Below are positions 18,516 through 28,034 of a stretch of 64,000 bases of DNA, one piece after another. The stretch is from Idiomarina seosinensis_A (GTDB lineage Bacteria > Pseudomonadota > Gammaproteobacteria > Enterobacterales > Alteromonadaceae). The stretch spans positions 372,001 to 436,000 of the forward strand of contig NZ_CP085211.1 of assembly GCF_044797955.1 (NCBI RefSeq), given 5' to 3'. Positions within the stretch are counted from its first letter, which is position 1, and each line of letters opens with the position of its first letter. Made by a program: the position numbers and the translations under genes. The notes under the pieces were generated by a model. The model was not told the DNA's origin. It saw only the letters and a program-made list of their open reading frames with translations, and did not search any database.

Positions 18516-21230
18516 ATGTTAGGCAGTTTGTTTCAAAAAGTATTTGGTAGCCGTAACGATCGTATTCTTAAAGGGCTAAATAAAAAAGTTGCGAAAATTA
18601 ACCAGTTAGAGCCTGAATTCGAAGCGCTTTCGGATGCCGAGCTAAAAGACAAAACGGCTGAATTCCGGCGCCGCCTTAACGACGGTGAAACCTTACAGGA
18701 CTTGTTGATTGAAGCCTTTGCAACCGTGCGCGAAGCCAGCAGGCGGGTGTTCGGCATGCGTCACTTTGACGTGCAGCTGGTCGGTGGCATGGTACTGGAT
18801 GAAAACCGCATTGCCGAGATGAAAACCGGTGAGGGTAAGACCCTAACCGCCACTCTGCCGGCTTACCTTAATGCCCTGGCCGGCAAAGGCGTTCATATTA
18901 TTACGGTGAACGATTACCTGGCTAAGCGTGATGCTGAGTTTAACCAGCCGTTGTTTGATTTTTTAGGTATGTCCGTTGCCTTTAATATTCCGGGACTACC
19001 CGCGCAGGAGAAAAAAGCAGCTTACCAGGCAGATATCACTTACGGCACCAATAACGAGTTTGGCTTTGATTATCTGCGCGATAACATGGCCTTTGCTCCT
19101 GAGGACCGGGTGCAGCGTGATCTGTATTATGCCCTGGTCGACGAAGTCGATTCGATCTTAATTGACGAAGCGCGTACCCCCTTAATCATTTCGGGCCCTG
19201 CCGAAGACAGCTCCGAAATGTATACCAAAATGAACGAGCTGGTGCCATTGCTTACGCGCCAGGAAAAAGAAGATACCGAAGAAGAAAAAGGTGACGGCGA
19301 CTACACCATTGATGAAAAAGCCAAACAGCTGCATCTGACCGAGCACGGCCAGGAACATATTGAAGCCCTGCTCAAAGAGCGCGGCATGCTGAACGAAGAC
19401 GATTCACTGTACTCAGCCGCCAATATTACCCTGCTGCACCACATTAATGCCGCTTTACGCGCCCATCATTTGTTCCAGAAAGATGTCGATTACATCGTTA
19501 AAGACGGAAAAATCGTTATTGTCGATGAGCATACCGGCCGTACTATGGAAGGTCGTCGCTGGTCAGAAGGTCTGCATCAGGCGGTAGAAGCAAAAGAAGG
19601 GGTCGAGATTCAAAACGAAAACCAGACCCTGGCTTCTATTACCTTCCAGAATTACTTCCGTTTATACGACAAACTAGCGGGCATGACCGGTACCGCAGAT
19701 ACTGAAGCTTTCGAATTTCAGTCAATTTACGGCCTGGAAACGGTAGTTATCCCGACTAACCGGCCGATGGTACGCCATGACGGCGCCGATCTGATTTACC
19801 TGACCGCTCAGGAAAAGTTTGAAGCCATTGCCGAAGACATCGCCGCCTGCCGAAAGAAAGGGCAGCCAGTACTGGTTGGTACAGTTTCTATTGAAAATTC
19901 AGAACTGCTGTCAAAGCTGTTAAAGAATAAAAAGATCCCTCACGCGGTACTGAACGCCAAGTTCCATGCTCAGGAGGCCGATATCATCGCTCAGGCCGGG
20001 CGCCCGGGAGTAGTGACGATTGCCACCAATATGGCAGGCCGGGGTACGGATATCGTGCTCGGTGGCAGCTGGATGGCTGAAGTTGAAAAGCTCGAGCAGC
20101 CGGATAACGATAAAATCGAAAGCATAAAACAGGAATGGCAGAAGCTGCATGATGAAGTCATTGCCGCAGGTGGTCTGCATATTATTGGTACCGAGCGCCA
20201 TGAATCGCGCCGTATTGATAACCAGTTAAGAGGCCGCTCAGGCCGCCAGGGTGATCCAGGCTCATCGCGTTTTTATCTGTCGCTGGATGATCCGCTGATG
20301 CGAATTTTTGCCTCCGAAAGGATGGCATCCATGATGAAGCGGCTGGGTATGAAAGAGGGCGAAGCCATAGAACACCCTTGGGTAACCCGGGCAATTGAAA
20401 ACGCTCAGCGTAAAGTTGAAGGCCGCAACTTTGACGTCCGGAAACAACTACTGGAATACGACGATGTAGCCAATGACCAGCGTCGGGTAGTGTACGAACA
20501 GCGCAATGAATTACTTGATGAGGGTGATATTTCTGACACCATTAAGGTAATTCGTGAGGACGTTGTCAATGCTGTTATCAGTGAGTACGTGCCGCCACAG
20601 TCACTGGCTGAATTATGGGATTTAGCGTCACTTGAAGAGCGCTTGCGCGCCGACTTTGATATCGAACTGGAACTACAAAAGGCGCTGGAAGAGGACGAGA
20701 GCTTCCATGAAGAAGTGTTGCGCGAGCGTGTTCTGGACTCATTAACCGAGGCTTATCAGCAAAAAGAAGAGCTGGTCGGTGCAGAAACTTTGCGCCGCTT
20801 CGAAAAATCCATCATGTTGCAAAGCCTTGATCAGCACTGGAAAGAGCACCTGGCGGCAATGGATCATCTGCGTCAGGGTATTCACTTACGGGGTTACGCG
20901 CAGAAAAATCCGAAACAGGAATATAAGCGTGAAGCATTTGAATTATTCAGCGACATGCTGGAGAACCTGAAGCTAGATGTTGTTACTATTTTAAGCCGGG
21001 TAAAAGTACGAGCGCCGGAAGACGTCGACGCGGTGGATCAGCAGCGCAAGGCAGCTGATAATGTTCCGCGCGAGTTTAAGCATGAGCAGGCCAGTGCAAC
21101 TCAGCAGCCTGAGCAGGCAGCCAGCCAGGCTACCCCTGCGCCGGCGCAACGGGGAACAAAAGTGGGACGTAATGATCCCTGCCCCTGTGGCTCAGGCAAG
21201 AAGTACAAACAATGTCATGGCAAATTGTAA
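18516..21230 (+). CDS. secA: Preprotein translocase ATPase SecA
   Basis: Motor ATPase of the Sec export pathway. The 904-residue protein has Walker A MKTGEGKT at 102-109, the DEVDSILIDEARTPLIISG block, the helicase C motif GRGTD/QLRGRSGRQGDPG and a C-terminal zinc motif CPCGSGKKYKQCH that binds SecB and ribosomes. An acidic Glu/Lys-rich segment near 245-265 is part of the variable region. No recognisable secM lies upstream; the preceding gene is the M23 peptidase. mutT follows after 15 bp. Confidence 0.98.
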   Translation: MLGSLFQKVFGSRNDRILKGLNKKVAKINQLEPEFEALSDAELKDKTAEFRRRLNDGETLQDLLIEAFATVREASRRVFGMRHFDVQLVGGMVLDENRIAEMKTGEGKTLTATLPAYLNALAGKGVHIITVNDYLAKRDAEFNQPLFDFLGMSVAFNIPGLPAQEKKAAYQADITYGTNNEFGFDYLRDNMAFAPEDRVQRDLYYALVDEVDSILIDEARTPLIISGPAEDSSEMYTKMNELVPLLTRQEKEDTEEEKGDGDYTIDEKAKQLHLTEHGQEHIEALLKERGMLNEDDSLYSAANITLLHHINAALRAHHLFQKDVDYIVKDGKIVIVDEHTGRTMEGRRWSEGLHQAVEAKEGVEIQNENQTLASITFQNYFRLYDKLAGMTGTADTEAFEFQSIYGLETVVIPTNRPMVRHDGADLIYLTAQEKFEAIAEDIAACRKKGQPVLVGTVSIENSELLSKLLKNKKIPHAVLNAKFHAQEADIIAQAGRPGVVTIATNMAGRGTDIVLGGSWMAEVEKLEQPDNDKIESIKQEWQKLHDEVIAAGGLHIIGTERHESRRIDNQLRGRSGRQGDPGSSRFYLSLDDPLMRIFASERMASMMKRLGMKEGEAIEHPWVTRAIENAQRKVEGRNFDVRKQLLEYDDVANDQRRVVYEQRNELLDEGDISDTIKVIREDVVNAVISEYVPPQSLAELWDLASLEERLRADFDIELELQKALEEDESFHEEVLRERVLDSLTEAYQQKEELVGAETLRRFEKSIMLQSLDQHWKEHLAAMDHLRQGIHLRGYAQKNPKQEYKREAFELFSDMLENLKLDVVTILSRVKVRAPEDVDAVDQQRKAADNVPREFKHEQASATQQPEQAASQATPAPAQRGTKVGRNDPCPCGSGKKYKQCHGKL

Positions 21231-21245
21231 AAAGATAACGGTATT

Positions 21246-21668
21246 ATGAACGAAGAACCCAGTAATACCCCAACCGTTCATGTAGCGGTTGGGGTTATCG
21301 AAAATGATCAGGGCGAGGTGTTTATTGCCCGCCGCAAGCCCACTCAACACCAGGGCGATAAGTGGGAATTTCCCGGTGGAAAAGTTGAAGCCGATGAGTC
21401 AGTGCAGCAGGCCCTGGCCCGCGAGTTAAAGGAAGAATGCAATATCGAGGTAATGGATTGCGCGCCTTTGACGGTGGTTGAGCACCAATACGAAGATAAG
21501 CGGGTACTGTTAGATGTCTGGTGGGTGCTGCAGTATCGCGGTGATGTGGCCCAGTTACAAGGGCAGCAATGGCTCTGGGCTGACATTGCACAGCTTGATG
21601 CTTTTCAGTTTCCTGATGCCAATCAGCCCATCGTCGAGCGGTTAATGGATACCCTTAATAACTACTGA
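21246..21668 (+). CDS. mutT: 8-oxo-dGTP diphosphatase MutT (Nudix)
   Basis: Nudix hydrolase that removes oxidised guanine nucleotides from the pool. The Nudix box runs from Gly45 to Ile67, with the catalytic REL-EE residues at 59-64; the usual Gly near the end of the box is Asn66, a mild departure. The length of 140 and the position behind secA fit MutT of other gammaproteobacteria. The gene ends inside the convergent yacG, overlapping by 7 bp. Confidence 0.92.
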   Translation: MNEEPSNTPTVHVAVGVIENDQGEVFIARRKPTQHQGDKWEFPGGKVEADESVQQALARELKEECNIEVMDCAPLTVVEHQYEDKRVLLDVWWVLQYRGDVAQLQGQQWLWADIAQLDAFQFPDANQPIVERLMDTLNNY

Positions 21669-21880
21669 CGGTAGTCACCGTCAGCATCATAGTCATCGTC
21701 ATTGCCTGACGGTTGACTTGCCACTACAGTAGGTTGACCGGGGATGGCTTTTTCCTCGTTAGCCCACTCGCCTAAATCAATCAGTTTACAGCGCTCACTG
21801 CAAAACGGTCGGTAAGGGGATTGTTCGGCTGACCAGACTACGTTGGTCTGGCATGTGGGGCAATTAACAGTATGAGACAT
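21662..21880 (-). CDS. yacG: DNA gyrase inhibitor YacG (zinc protein)
   Basis: Small zinc-ribbon protein that binds GyrB and inhibits gyrase. The ATG at 21880 (MSHTVNCPTC) gives 72 residues; the frame can be read 34 codons further up, but that would run into zapD. The CPTC and CSERC pairs supply four zinc ligands, followed by the typical KLIDLGEWANEE. The acidic tail ends DDDYDADGDYRQ. It is the last gene of the nadC-pil-coaE-zapD series, 34 bp after zapD. Confidence 0.93.
   Translation of the reverse strand: MSHTVNCPTCQTNVVWSAEQSPYRPFCSERCKLIDLGEWANEEKAIPGQPTVVASQPSGNDDDYDADGDYRQ
21665..21684. terminator. Perfect stem-loop at the mutT / yacG convergent junction
   Basis: CTGACGGT (21665-21672) and ACCGTCAG (21677-21684) form an 8-bp stem with a 4-nt loop spanning both gene ends. 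Neither strand has a U-tract after it, so it may be an RNA 3'-end stem or a weak bidirectional terminator. Confidence 0.4.
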
Positions 21881-21914
21881 AGTAGAGCCTTTAAATTTTG
21901 CAGACAAAGTTCGG

Positions 21915-22679
21915 TTAAAGCAGCGGGCAACGCGCAATAGCAGCAGTGATGTCATCGCTGCTGGCATCGGATTGCTGGTCATCCTCGCCGGGTAACGTCA
22001 TAAAACGCAAGGTAAATCGCTGGCGGTGGCCACTGATAACAGGATAACAGGCATTTTCAACGGCCACTTGAATGCGTATCAGCGACAATGGCTCACAGCT
22101 TTCCTGCCAGAAACCACCTTTAGCCACAATGGAAGTAAAGTCGCCTTGCTGACGGGTTAGCTGCAGTTGCAGCGCAATCGCATCGATCAGGGGCTGCAGG
22201 CTATGGTACCAGATGTGGCATTGTTGCCAGGCTTGTTCCGGCGAATGACTTAACCACAATTGCAGTTGCGGCAGTTCAAATAATCCACACAGGCCCGGTT
22301 GCACCAGGCGGGTACGGATGCTGGCTAAAAATCGGTCATCTTTCAGGTGGCGCAGCTGTTTCGGCAGATGTTGCAGGCCGTCATGAGCTTCACTGACCGA
22401 GTGCAGTGCTGCCTGTAGGGTGTCCTGGTCAATTTGCGGATGTTTTTCCCACTGCTTAATAAAGTTTTTTTGCTGGATTAAATCTTTGCTCAACTCAGCA
22501 CGAATGTCACTGCGCTCGATGAGCTCCTGACTGGCGAATAAGGCATTAAAAAAGCTTTCATGATCGTGCCCCAGGGTCGAGCGCAACTGATTAAAACTGT
22601 GTTCTAACCTTAAATAGGTACGAAAACGTTCTTGCAGAGGGTATTCGTAAACAATAGGGGCTTGCACTTCGCTCGACAT
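21915..22679 (-). CDS. zapD: Z-ring associated protein ZapD
   Basis: Cytoplasmic protein of 254 residues that binds the C-terminal peptide of FtsZ and bundles FtsZ filaments. It starts MSSEVQAPIVYEYPLQERFRTYLRLE, with the family's N-terminal YEYPLxERxRTxLRLE block, then alpha-helical and beta-strand domains with the conserved GGFWQESC region. It lies between coaE (63-bp gap) and yacG (34-bp gap), the usual gammaproteobacterial order. Confidence 0.95.
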   Translation of the reverse strand: MSSEVQAPIVYEYPLQERFRTYLRLEHSFNQLRSTLGHDHESFFNALFASQELIERSDIRAELSKDLIQQKNFIKQWEKHPQIDQDTLQAALHSVSEAHDGLQHLPKQLRHLKDDRFLASIRTRLVQPGLCGLFELPQLQLWLSHSPEQAWQQCHIWYHSLQPLIDAIALQLQLTRQQGDFTSIVAKGGFWQESCEPLSLIRIQVAVENACYPVISGHRQRFTLRFMTLPGEDDQQSDASSDDITAAIARCPLL

Positions 22680-22742
22680 TCAGACTCTCAATAGCAGACT
22701 ATGAGCTTATGATAACGCAATGTACACGGGGTGCAATGCTGA

Positions 22743-23357
22743 TTAGCCAGAATCCTCACTAGCGGCTGCTTGCCGATAGAGCGTATCAAGGCCGTCAAGC
22801 TGCTGTTGCAGATGTTTTAGTGAACCATCGTTAAGCACTACATCATCCGCGCGGGCAAGCCGCTGCCGGCGTTCCATCTGTGCCGCCATAATTGCTTCAA
22901 CCAGATGTGCTTCACTGTTGTCCCGTTTGACGGTACGTTCAACCTGCAGCGGCTCCGGTACATCAACTACCAGTACCCGCTGACAGTAGCTATCAAGGCC
23001 ATTTTCCAGCAGCAAGGGGGCAACCAGCAAAGTGTATACCGACTGACTCTGAGCCAGTTGCTGCAAAATTGCGCTGCGGATTGCAGGATGCAGGAGTTGA
23101 TTCAACCAGTTTTTTTCACTGTCATCGCTAAACACTTTTTGCCGCAGAGCCTGACGGTTTAGGCTGCCGTCGGAATGTATCACCTGCTTGCCGAAGCGAC
23201 TGACAATTTTCGCTAAACAGGGGCTGTCCGGTGCTACCACCTGACGCGCAATTACATCCGCATCCACCACATCGATACCTTGCCCGGCCAGGTAGTCAGA
23301 GGCAGCGGTTTTACCGCTGCCGATACCTCCGGTCAGCCCAACCACATAGTTTGCCAT
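22743..23357 (-). CDS. coaE: Dephospho-CoA kinase CoaE
   Basis: P-loop kinase for the last step of coenzyme A synthesis. The 204-residue protein starts MANYVVGLTG and has Walker A GGIGSGKT at 10-17 and the DVVDADVIAR substrate segment. It begins 3 bp after the pilD stop, so it is co-transcribed with the pilus genes, an arrangement conserved from Pseudomonas to Vibrio. Confidence 0.97.
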   Translation of the reverse strand: MANYVVGLTGGIGSGKTAASDYLAGQGIDVVDADVIARQVVAPDSPCLAKIVSRFGKQVIHSDGSLNRQALRQKVFSDDSEKNWLNQLLHPAIRSAILQQLAQSQSVYTLLVAPLLLENGLDSYCQRVLVVDVPEPLQVERTVKRDNSEAHLVEAIMAAQMERRQRLARADDVVLNDGSLKHLQQQLDGLDTLYRQAAASEDSG

Positions 23358-23360
23358 AGG

Positions 23361-24218
23361 CTACAGCCCCAACCATTGCCAGTAAGCGTGTAACAACTCG
23401 TCACCAGAGAAGTAACTGATTAGTCCGCCGCCAATTAAAAAAGGACCGAACGGGATGGGTTCCGAGCGTCCTTTCCGAACCAGTGCGATGACACCAACCA
23501 ACACTCCGACAACCGAGCTGGCCAGTACGGTAACCGGTAACAGAGTAGCGCCGGTAAAGGCACCGATAGCTGCCAGCAACTTAAAGTCTCCATAACCTAA
23601 GCCGTCTTTGCCGGTCGCCAGCTTAAACAGCCAAAACACCGACCACAGACTGAGGTAGCCAATGGCTGCACCAAGGATGGCCTGCCCGGGACTGATGCCG
23701 GACGTTGGGTTCAGGGACCAGAGCAGGCCCAGCCATAACAGGCTGTAGGTAAGTTGATCCGGCAACAGTTGGTGCTGAATATCAATAACAATCATGCAAA
23801 CCAACAGGCTGACGGCCAGCAACAGCACAGCCCAGGCCAGTGAAAGCCCCAACTGCCATGCGGCCAGGCCCAGGATCACCGTCATCGCCAGCTCCACCAG
23901 CCAGTAGGTCAGTGGAATCGTTTGCCGGCAGTGGCGACATTTACCGGCCAGCATTAAGTAACTTAGCAAAGGGATGTTGTCGTACCAGGCGATCGCTGCC
24001 TGGCATTGCGGGCAGTGAGAAGCCGGAAAAGCAATATTGTAGCGTTCCTTTTGGGTGACTGGCTGACCGTTTAACTCGGCACACTCGTACTGCCACTGCA
24101 GTTGTAATTGCCGCGGCAGACGCACAATCACAACGTTTAAAAAGCTGCCGATGGTTGCCCCCAGTAATAGCCCGATGACGAGGGCAGGCCAGCTACCAGC
24201 CTGGTAAAAAAGGTCCAT
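23361..24218 (-). CDS. pilD: Prepilin peptidase / N-methyltransferase PilD
   Basis: Bifunctional inner-membrane aspartic protease that cleaves the prepilin leader and methylates the new N-terminus. The 285-residue protein has the N-terminal methylase segment with two CxxC pairs (Cys69/72 and Cys94/97). It then has several membrane helices and the two catalytic aspartates, Asp146 in VIDIQHQLLPD and Asp211 in GYGDFK. It is likely to process PilA from this same cluster. Gaps are 22 bp to pilC and 3 bp to coaE. Confidence 0.96.
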   Translation of the reverse strand: MDLFYQAGSWPALVIGLLLGATIGSFLNVVIVRLPRQLQLQWQYECAELNGQPVTQKERYNIAFPASHCPQCQAAIAWYDNIPLLSYLMLAGKCRHCRQTIPLTYWLVELAMTVILGLAAWQLGLSLAWAVLLLAVSLLVCMIVIDIQHQLLPDQLTYSLLWLGLLWSLNPTSGISPGQAILGAAIGYLSLWSVFWLFKLATGKDGLGYGDFKLLAAIGAFTGATLLPVTVLASSVVGVLVGVIALVRKGRSEPIPFGPFLIGGGLISYFSGDELLHAYWQWLGL

Positions 24219-24240
24219 GCATTGCTCCAGCGTTAAGCAC

Positions 24241-25284
24241 CTATGACAGGTGTTGTCCGAGGTTAAAAATGGGTAAATACATCGCCACTAACAGGGTGCC
24301 TATAATGCCCCCTAAAATTAACATCAGCAAGGGCTCTGCCAGCTTTAGCCACTGTTCTGATGCCTGCTGCAGTTGGTGTGCTAAGTCAGTGGCCAGATTA
24401 TGCATCATTTCAGCTATCAGCCCGCTTTGCTCGCCAGTTTTTAAATAAGCCAGTAGCAAAGGTTGTCGTAAACCCGCCTGAGCGAAGGCTGCTGACCAGC
24501 TCTCGCCCGCATTAATGGCTAGTTGTACACGGTTAAGCTCGGTTTTTGTAGGCTGCCAGGGGCTGGTCCGGGCCACCTGCTGTAATGCAGTTACCGCAGG
24601 CATGCCAGACGATAACAGCAGGCTAAGAGGCAAAAACAATTGCTGCAAGCGGGCCAGGCGGACCAGCTTACCAATGCCGGGCAGGCGCAGCAGCCATTTC
24701 TGGCAGAGCCCCGGCGCGAGACGGCGTATACCGGCTAGTGTGAAGCTGCTGATAACCAGGATAATAACCAGCCAGATTCCGTATTCGTCCACCCGGCGAC
24801 TGGCTGATAACAATGAGCGGGTCAGGGCGGGTAGCTGTTGCTCCGTGAATAATGAGGCAAATTGGGGCAAAACCCAGATAAGGAGAATGAGCGTAACAGC
24901 TACACTCACTGCTAATACCAATAAAGGATACTGAATGATTTTGCGCAGTTGCCGACGTTGATTGTCGGCGTACTGAAACTCCGTCACCAGATTCTCCAGG
25001 ATCTTTGCCAGCTGACCGCTTTGCTCGGCCAGATCGAGCCAGCTGGTTAAGGCAGCGGGTAACTGCCAGCGAAGCTGCCGTAGACCACTGCTCATGGTCC
25101 GGCCTTCGGCAATGGCCTGCTGCATGGCCTGTAGACAGTCAGTTACCGGTCCCTGTTTATATTGTGACTGAACGATGCCGAGCGCCGAGTTTAACGGCAG
25201 CCCACTGCGCAGCAATATCGCCAATTGTTGCAGCGCCCTGAATAATAGCCTTTGCCGGCGGCGTCCCATCGTTCTGCGCTTCAT
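24241..25284 (-). CDS. pilC: Type IV pilus inner-membrane platform protein PilC (short)
   Basis: T2SSF-family protein of the pilus assembly platform. The 347 residues comprise two T2SSF repeats (about 10-130 and 215-335) with membrane helices near 117-137, 172-192 and 320-343. Typical PilC has about 400-410 residues; here the N-terminal extension before the first repeat is missing. The start ATG overlaps the pilB stop by 4 bp (ATGA), so the missing part was not lost by a nearby frameshift. Family call firm. Confidence 0.9.
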   Translation of the reverse strand: MKRRTMGRRRQRLLFRALQQLAILLRSGLPLNSALGIVQSQYKQGPVTDCLQAMQQAIAEGRTMSSGLRQLRWQLPAALTSWLDLAEQSGQLAKILENLVTEFQYADNQRRQLRKIIQYPLLVLAVSVAVTLILLIWVLPQFASLFTEQQLPALTRSLLSASRRVDEYGIWLVIILVISSFTLAGIRRLAPGLCQKWLLRLPGIGKLVRLARLQQLFLPLSLLLSSGMPAVTALQQVARTSPWQPTKTELNRVQLAINAGESWSAAFAQAGLRQPLLLAYLKTGEQSGLIAEMMHNLATDLAHQLQQASEQWLKLAEPLLMLILGGIIGTLLVAMYLPIFNLGQHLS

Positions 25285-26612
25285 GTACGGTTAAATACCA
25301 GCCGCCGGGCCTGGTGGACACTTGTCAGCCCCCGTTTGACTAACTGTTGTCCATGCTGCTGCAGTGTCGGCAGATGCAGATTGGCCAGATGGGAGCTGAT
25401 ACTGTCAGGCGCCAATTTTTGTTCTAAAAGCCGGTGTTGCCAGGGGATCACTTCAAAGGCGGCTAACTGGCCGAGGTAGCCCTGGTCGCATTGCCGGCAT
25501 CCTGTACCCGTGCAATCCGGGCAGAGCTTACGTAGTAAACGCTGACTGACTAGCAGCAACAAAGCGGTACTAATCTCGTCATAAGGCAGACCCAGGGCTG
25601 CCAGCCGGGTCAGGCTGTCGACAGCACTGTTAGTATGCAGTGTGGCGAAAACCAGATGACCGGTCTGGGCGGCTTGCAAAGCTACCTGCGCTGTTTCGGC
25701 ATCACGAATTTCGCCAACCAGCAGTACATCAGGATCCTGGCGCAGCAGCGTGCGCAGAATAACGGCAAAGGATAGCTGGCGATGGGGGTTAACGGGTACC
25801 TGATTAATACCCGGAAAGCGAATTTCAACGGGATCTTCTACCGTACAGATATTCAGGCTGCGGTGATTCAGGCGTTGCAGCATAGAGTACAGCGTTGATG
25901 TTTTGCCGCTGCCCGTTGGTCCGGTAACCAGAATTAGCCCCTGCGTTTGCCCTAAACAGCGGGTTATACACTGCAGTTGTTCATGTGCCAGGCCTAACTG
26001 CGACAGCGATGGCAATTGCTGCAGAGTTCCCAGGCAACGGATAACCAGCTTTTCACCATCCAGTACCGGACAGCAACTGACCCGGAAGTCGCGGCTGTGC
26101 CTAGCGTCACAGGTAACCGAGAAGCGCCCGTCCTGGGGTTTAAAATGCTCAGTAATGTCGAGGTCCGCCAGCACTTTCACGCGTGCGCACAATTGCCGGC
26201 CCTGATCACGGCTGAGATGCTGCGCCGTCAGTAACTGTCCGGCAACGCGTAAGCGAATTTTCAAGCCTTCAGGCTGCGGTTCCAGATGAATGTCCGATGC
26301 CTGCTGTTGCAGACTGTAAACTAATAACTGCTGTAGCCAGTCGCTGGCGTCTGAACCCGGTGCCGGCAAAGGCAGCCGGCTGACAGTCTGTAACTGCAAC
26401 AGGGTGAGGGGAGCATTGCTTAGCTGCTGCCACAGGAAATCTATCGATTCGCTAGCCAGTGCCGGTGCTTCTGCCAGTGCCACTAAGGCCAGCTGCGGAT
26501 CGTGATGCACTAAACACACAGAACTTATCGGTAAACCCAGCCGCTCAGCCAGCTGTTTTTCAATCGCTAAGGTCTGCCGGGGCAGGTCGACACAACTGCC
26601 GTTGCCAAACAT
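25281..26612 (-). CDS. pilB: Type IV pilus extension ATPase PilB (short, HofB-like)
   Basis: Secretion ATPase driving pilus extension. Visible motifs: Walker A GPTGSGKT at 231-238, Asp box and Walker B (RQDPDVLLVGEIRD), His box (FATLHTN) and a CPDC...CRQC zinc site. The length is 443, against roughly 560-570 for PilB with a complete N-terminal (MshEN-like) domain; here the first 90 residues are a short divergent region. E. coli HofB (about 460) is similarly short. Only 13 bp separate the start from pilA, so no missing exon-like piece lies upstream. Confidence 0.9.
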   Translation of the reverse strand: MFGNGSCVDLPRQTLAIEKQLAERLGLPISSVCLVHHDPQLALVALAEAPALASESIDFLWQQLSNAPLTLLQLQTVSRLPLPAPGSDASDWLQQLLVYSLQQQASDIHLEPQPEGLKIRLRVAGQLLTAQHLSRDQGRQLCARVKVLADLDITEHFKPQDGRFSVTCDARHSRDFRVSCCPVLDGEKLVIRCLGTLQQLPSLSQLGLAHEQLQCITRCLGQTQGLILVTGPTGSGKTSTLYSMLQRLNHRSLNICTVEDPVEIRFPGINQVPVNPHRQLSFAVILRTLLRQDPDVLLVGEIRDAETAQVALQAAQTGHLVFATLHTNSAVDSLTRLAALGLPYDEISTALLLLVSQRLLRKLCPDCTGTGCRQCDQGYLGQLAAFEVIPWQHRLLEQKLAPDSISSHLANLHLPTLQQHGQQLVKRGLTSVHQARRLVFNRT

Positions 26613-26625
26613 GGCTGTTACTACC

Positions 26626-27087
26626 TTACAAAGAGGACTGGCAGCCGGCGACCACCGAGCGCCCCAGCTGATAATCAGAACAGCTGATCAGCCAGTTCAG
26701 CATACCTTGCTGGCCGTCAGGCGTCAGCAACACTTGCAGCGGTACTTCGTCGACTAACACGTCGGCTAACTCCAGCTGCAAACCGGCCGTTGCATCAATA
26801 CTAAAGCGGTTGAGCTGCGCGGGCAGGGGATCCGGAATTAGCGGTAAACCCTGTTGGCCCGGTTGCGCGCAGCGTGCCAGCTGGCCTTCCAGTTGCCAGC
26901 ACAGGGCAATCGCCAGCTGCATCGGTTGTGCGTAACGCAGCGCACTGGTCACTTTCGCCCGCTGGCTGTACTGGTGATAAGCGGGAATTGCCAGGGAGGA
27001 CAGAATTGCAATAATGGCGATAGCCACCAGTAGTTCAATCAGGCTAAAGCCAGCTGCGGGTTTGCGTCGGGTGTTGCAGAAGTACAT
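26626..27087 (-). CDS. pilA: Type IV major pilin PilA (prepilin)
   Basis: A 153-residue prepilin. A 13-residue basic leader (MYFCNTRRKPAAG) precedes FSLIELLVAIAIIAIL, the N-methylated hydrophobic helix; cleavage by PilD is expected after Gly13, and Glu5 of the mature protein is present. The C-terminus carries a Cys pair (SCSDYQLGRSVVAGC) that should form the D-region disulfide loop. It is the first gene of pilABCD, 74 bp downstream of nadC. Confidence 0.92.
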   Translation of the reverse strand: MYFCNTRRKPAAGFSLIELLVAIAIIAILSSLAIPAYHQYSQRAKVTSALRYAQPMQLAIALCWQLEGQLARCAQPGQQGLPLIPDPLPAQLNRFSIDATAGLQLELADVLVDEVPLQVLLTPDGQQGMLNWLISCSDYQLGRSVVAGCQSSL

Positions 27088-27161
27088 AGCGGCCTCCAGC
27101 GGGAAAGCCGCAACTATGGTCGCTGCCAGTTAAACCGGCAACTGTAACTTGTTGTCCGAGA

Positions 27162-28034
27162 TCAGCTAATACGCATCGACAGGTCAATGGCAACGACATT
27201 TTTGGTCAGTGCGCCGGAAGAAATAAAATCGACGCCGGTTGCTTTTAACTCATCCAGACGGCTGTCCGTGATGTTACCTGACACTTCTAATAAAGCCGGT
27301 GTTTCAGCTTCGCGGTTGGTATTAACCGCTTGCTGCACGTCAGCCAGCGAGAAATTATCCAGCATGACAATATCCGCTTGTGCACCCAAAGCCTGCTGCA
27401 GCTCGTTCAGACTCTCGACTTCCACTTGCACCGGTTTGGCCGGGTTAAGCTGCCGCGCTTTGGTCACGGCGGCAGCAATGCCGCCGCTGGCAGCAATGTG
27501 GTTTTCCTTAATCAAATAGGCATCATAAAGCCCGAGTCGGTGGTTTTTACCACCGCCACAGCGCACTGCGTATTTTTGTGCCAGACGCAGGCCAGGCAGG
27601 GTTTTACGGGTATCCAGCAAGCGTGTCGCCGAGCCCTCAAGCTTGCGGCTGTATTTGGCCGTCAGGGTGGCAGTAGCCGACAATGTCTGCAGAAAGTTGA
27701 GTGCGGCCCGCTCACCGGTCAGCAAGGAACGGCTGCGGCCCGATAACTGGCAAAGTTGCTGGCCGGCCGCTACTGAGTCACCATCGTGTGCAAACCACTC
27801 TATGCGGACGTCGGCATCCAGTTGGCGAAAAACTTCATCCACCCATGCCTGGCCGCACAAGACCATGGGCTCACGGGTAATAATGGAAGCCTGGCTTTGA
27901 CTGTCGCTGTCAATCAGTTGCGCGGTAATGTCCAGCGCCGCATCAACGGCGGATAAATCTTCCTCAAGGGCCAGGGTAACCTGTTGTTTCAACCACTGCA
28001 CTTCTTGTTGAGAAAGAGACAAAACGGTTTCCAT
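27162..28034 (-). CDS. nadC: Quinolinate phosphoribosyltransferase NadC
   Basis: Decarboxylating enzyme that converts quinolinate and PRPP to nicotinate mononucleotide in de novo NAD synthesis. The 290-residue protein shows the family blocks GERAALNFLQTLSATAT, LLDTRKTLPGLR, KYAVRCGGGKNHRLGLYDAYLIKENH and VEVESLNE, with the final LEVSGNI and SSGALTK strands. It is divergent from ampD, and two copies of a 13-bp box lie in the shared upstream region. nadC next to ampD and pilA is conserved in gammaproteobacteria. Confidence 0.97.
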   Translation of the reverse strand: METVLSLSQQEVQWLKQQVTLALEEDLSAVDAALDITAQLIDSDSQSQASIITREPMVLCGQAWVDEVFRQLDADVRIEWFAHDGDSVAAGQQLCQLSGRSRSLLTGERAALNFLQTLSATATLTAKYSRKLEGSATRLLDTRKTLPGLRLAQKYAVRCGGGKNHRLGLYDAYLIKENHIAASGGIAAAVTKARQLNPAKPVQVEVESLNELQQALGAQADIVMLDNFSLADVQQAVNTNREAETPALLEVSGNITDSRLDELKATGVDFISSGALTKNVVAIDLSMRIS

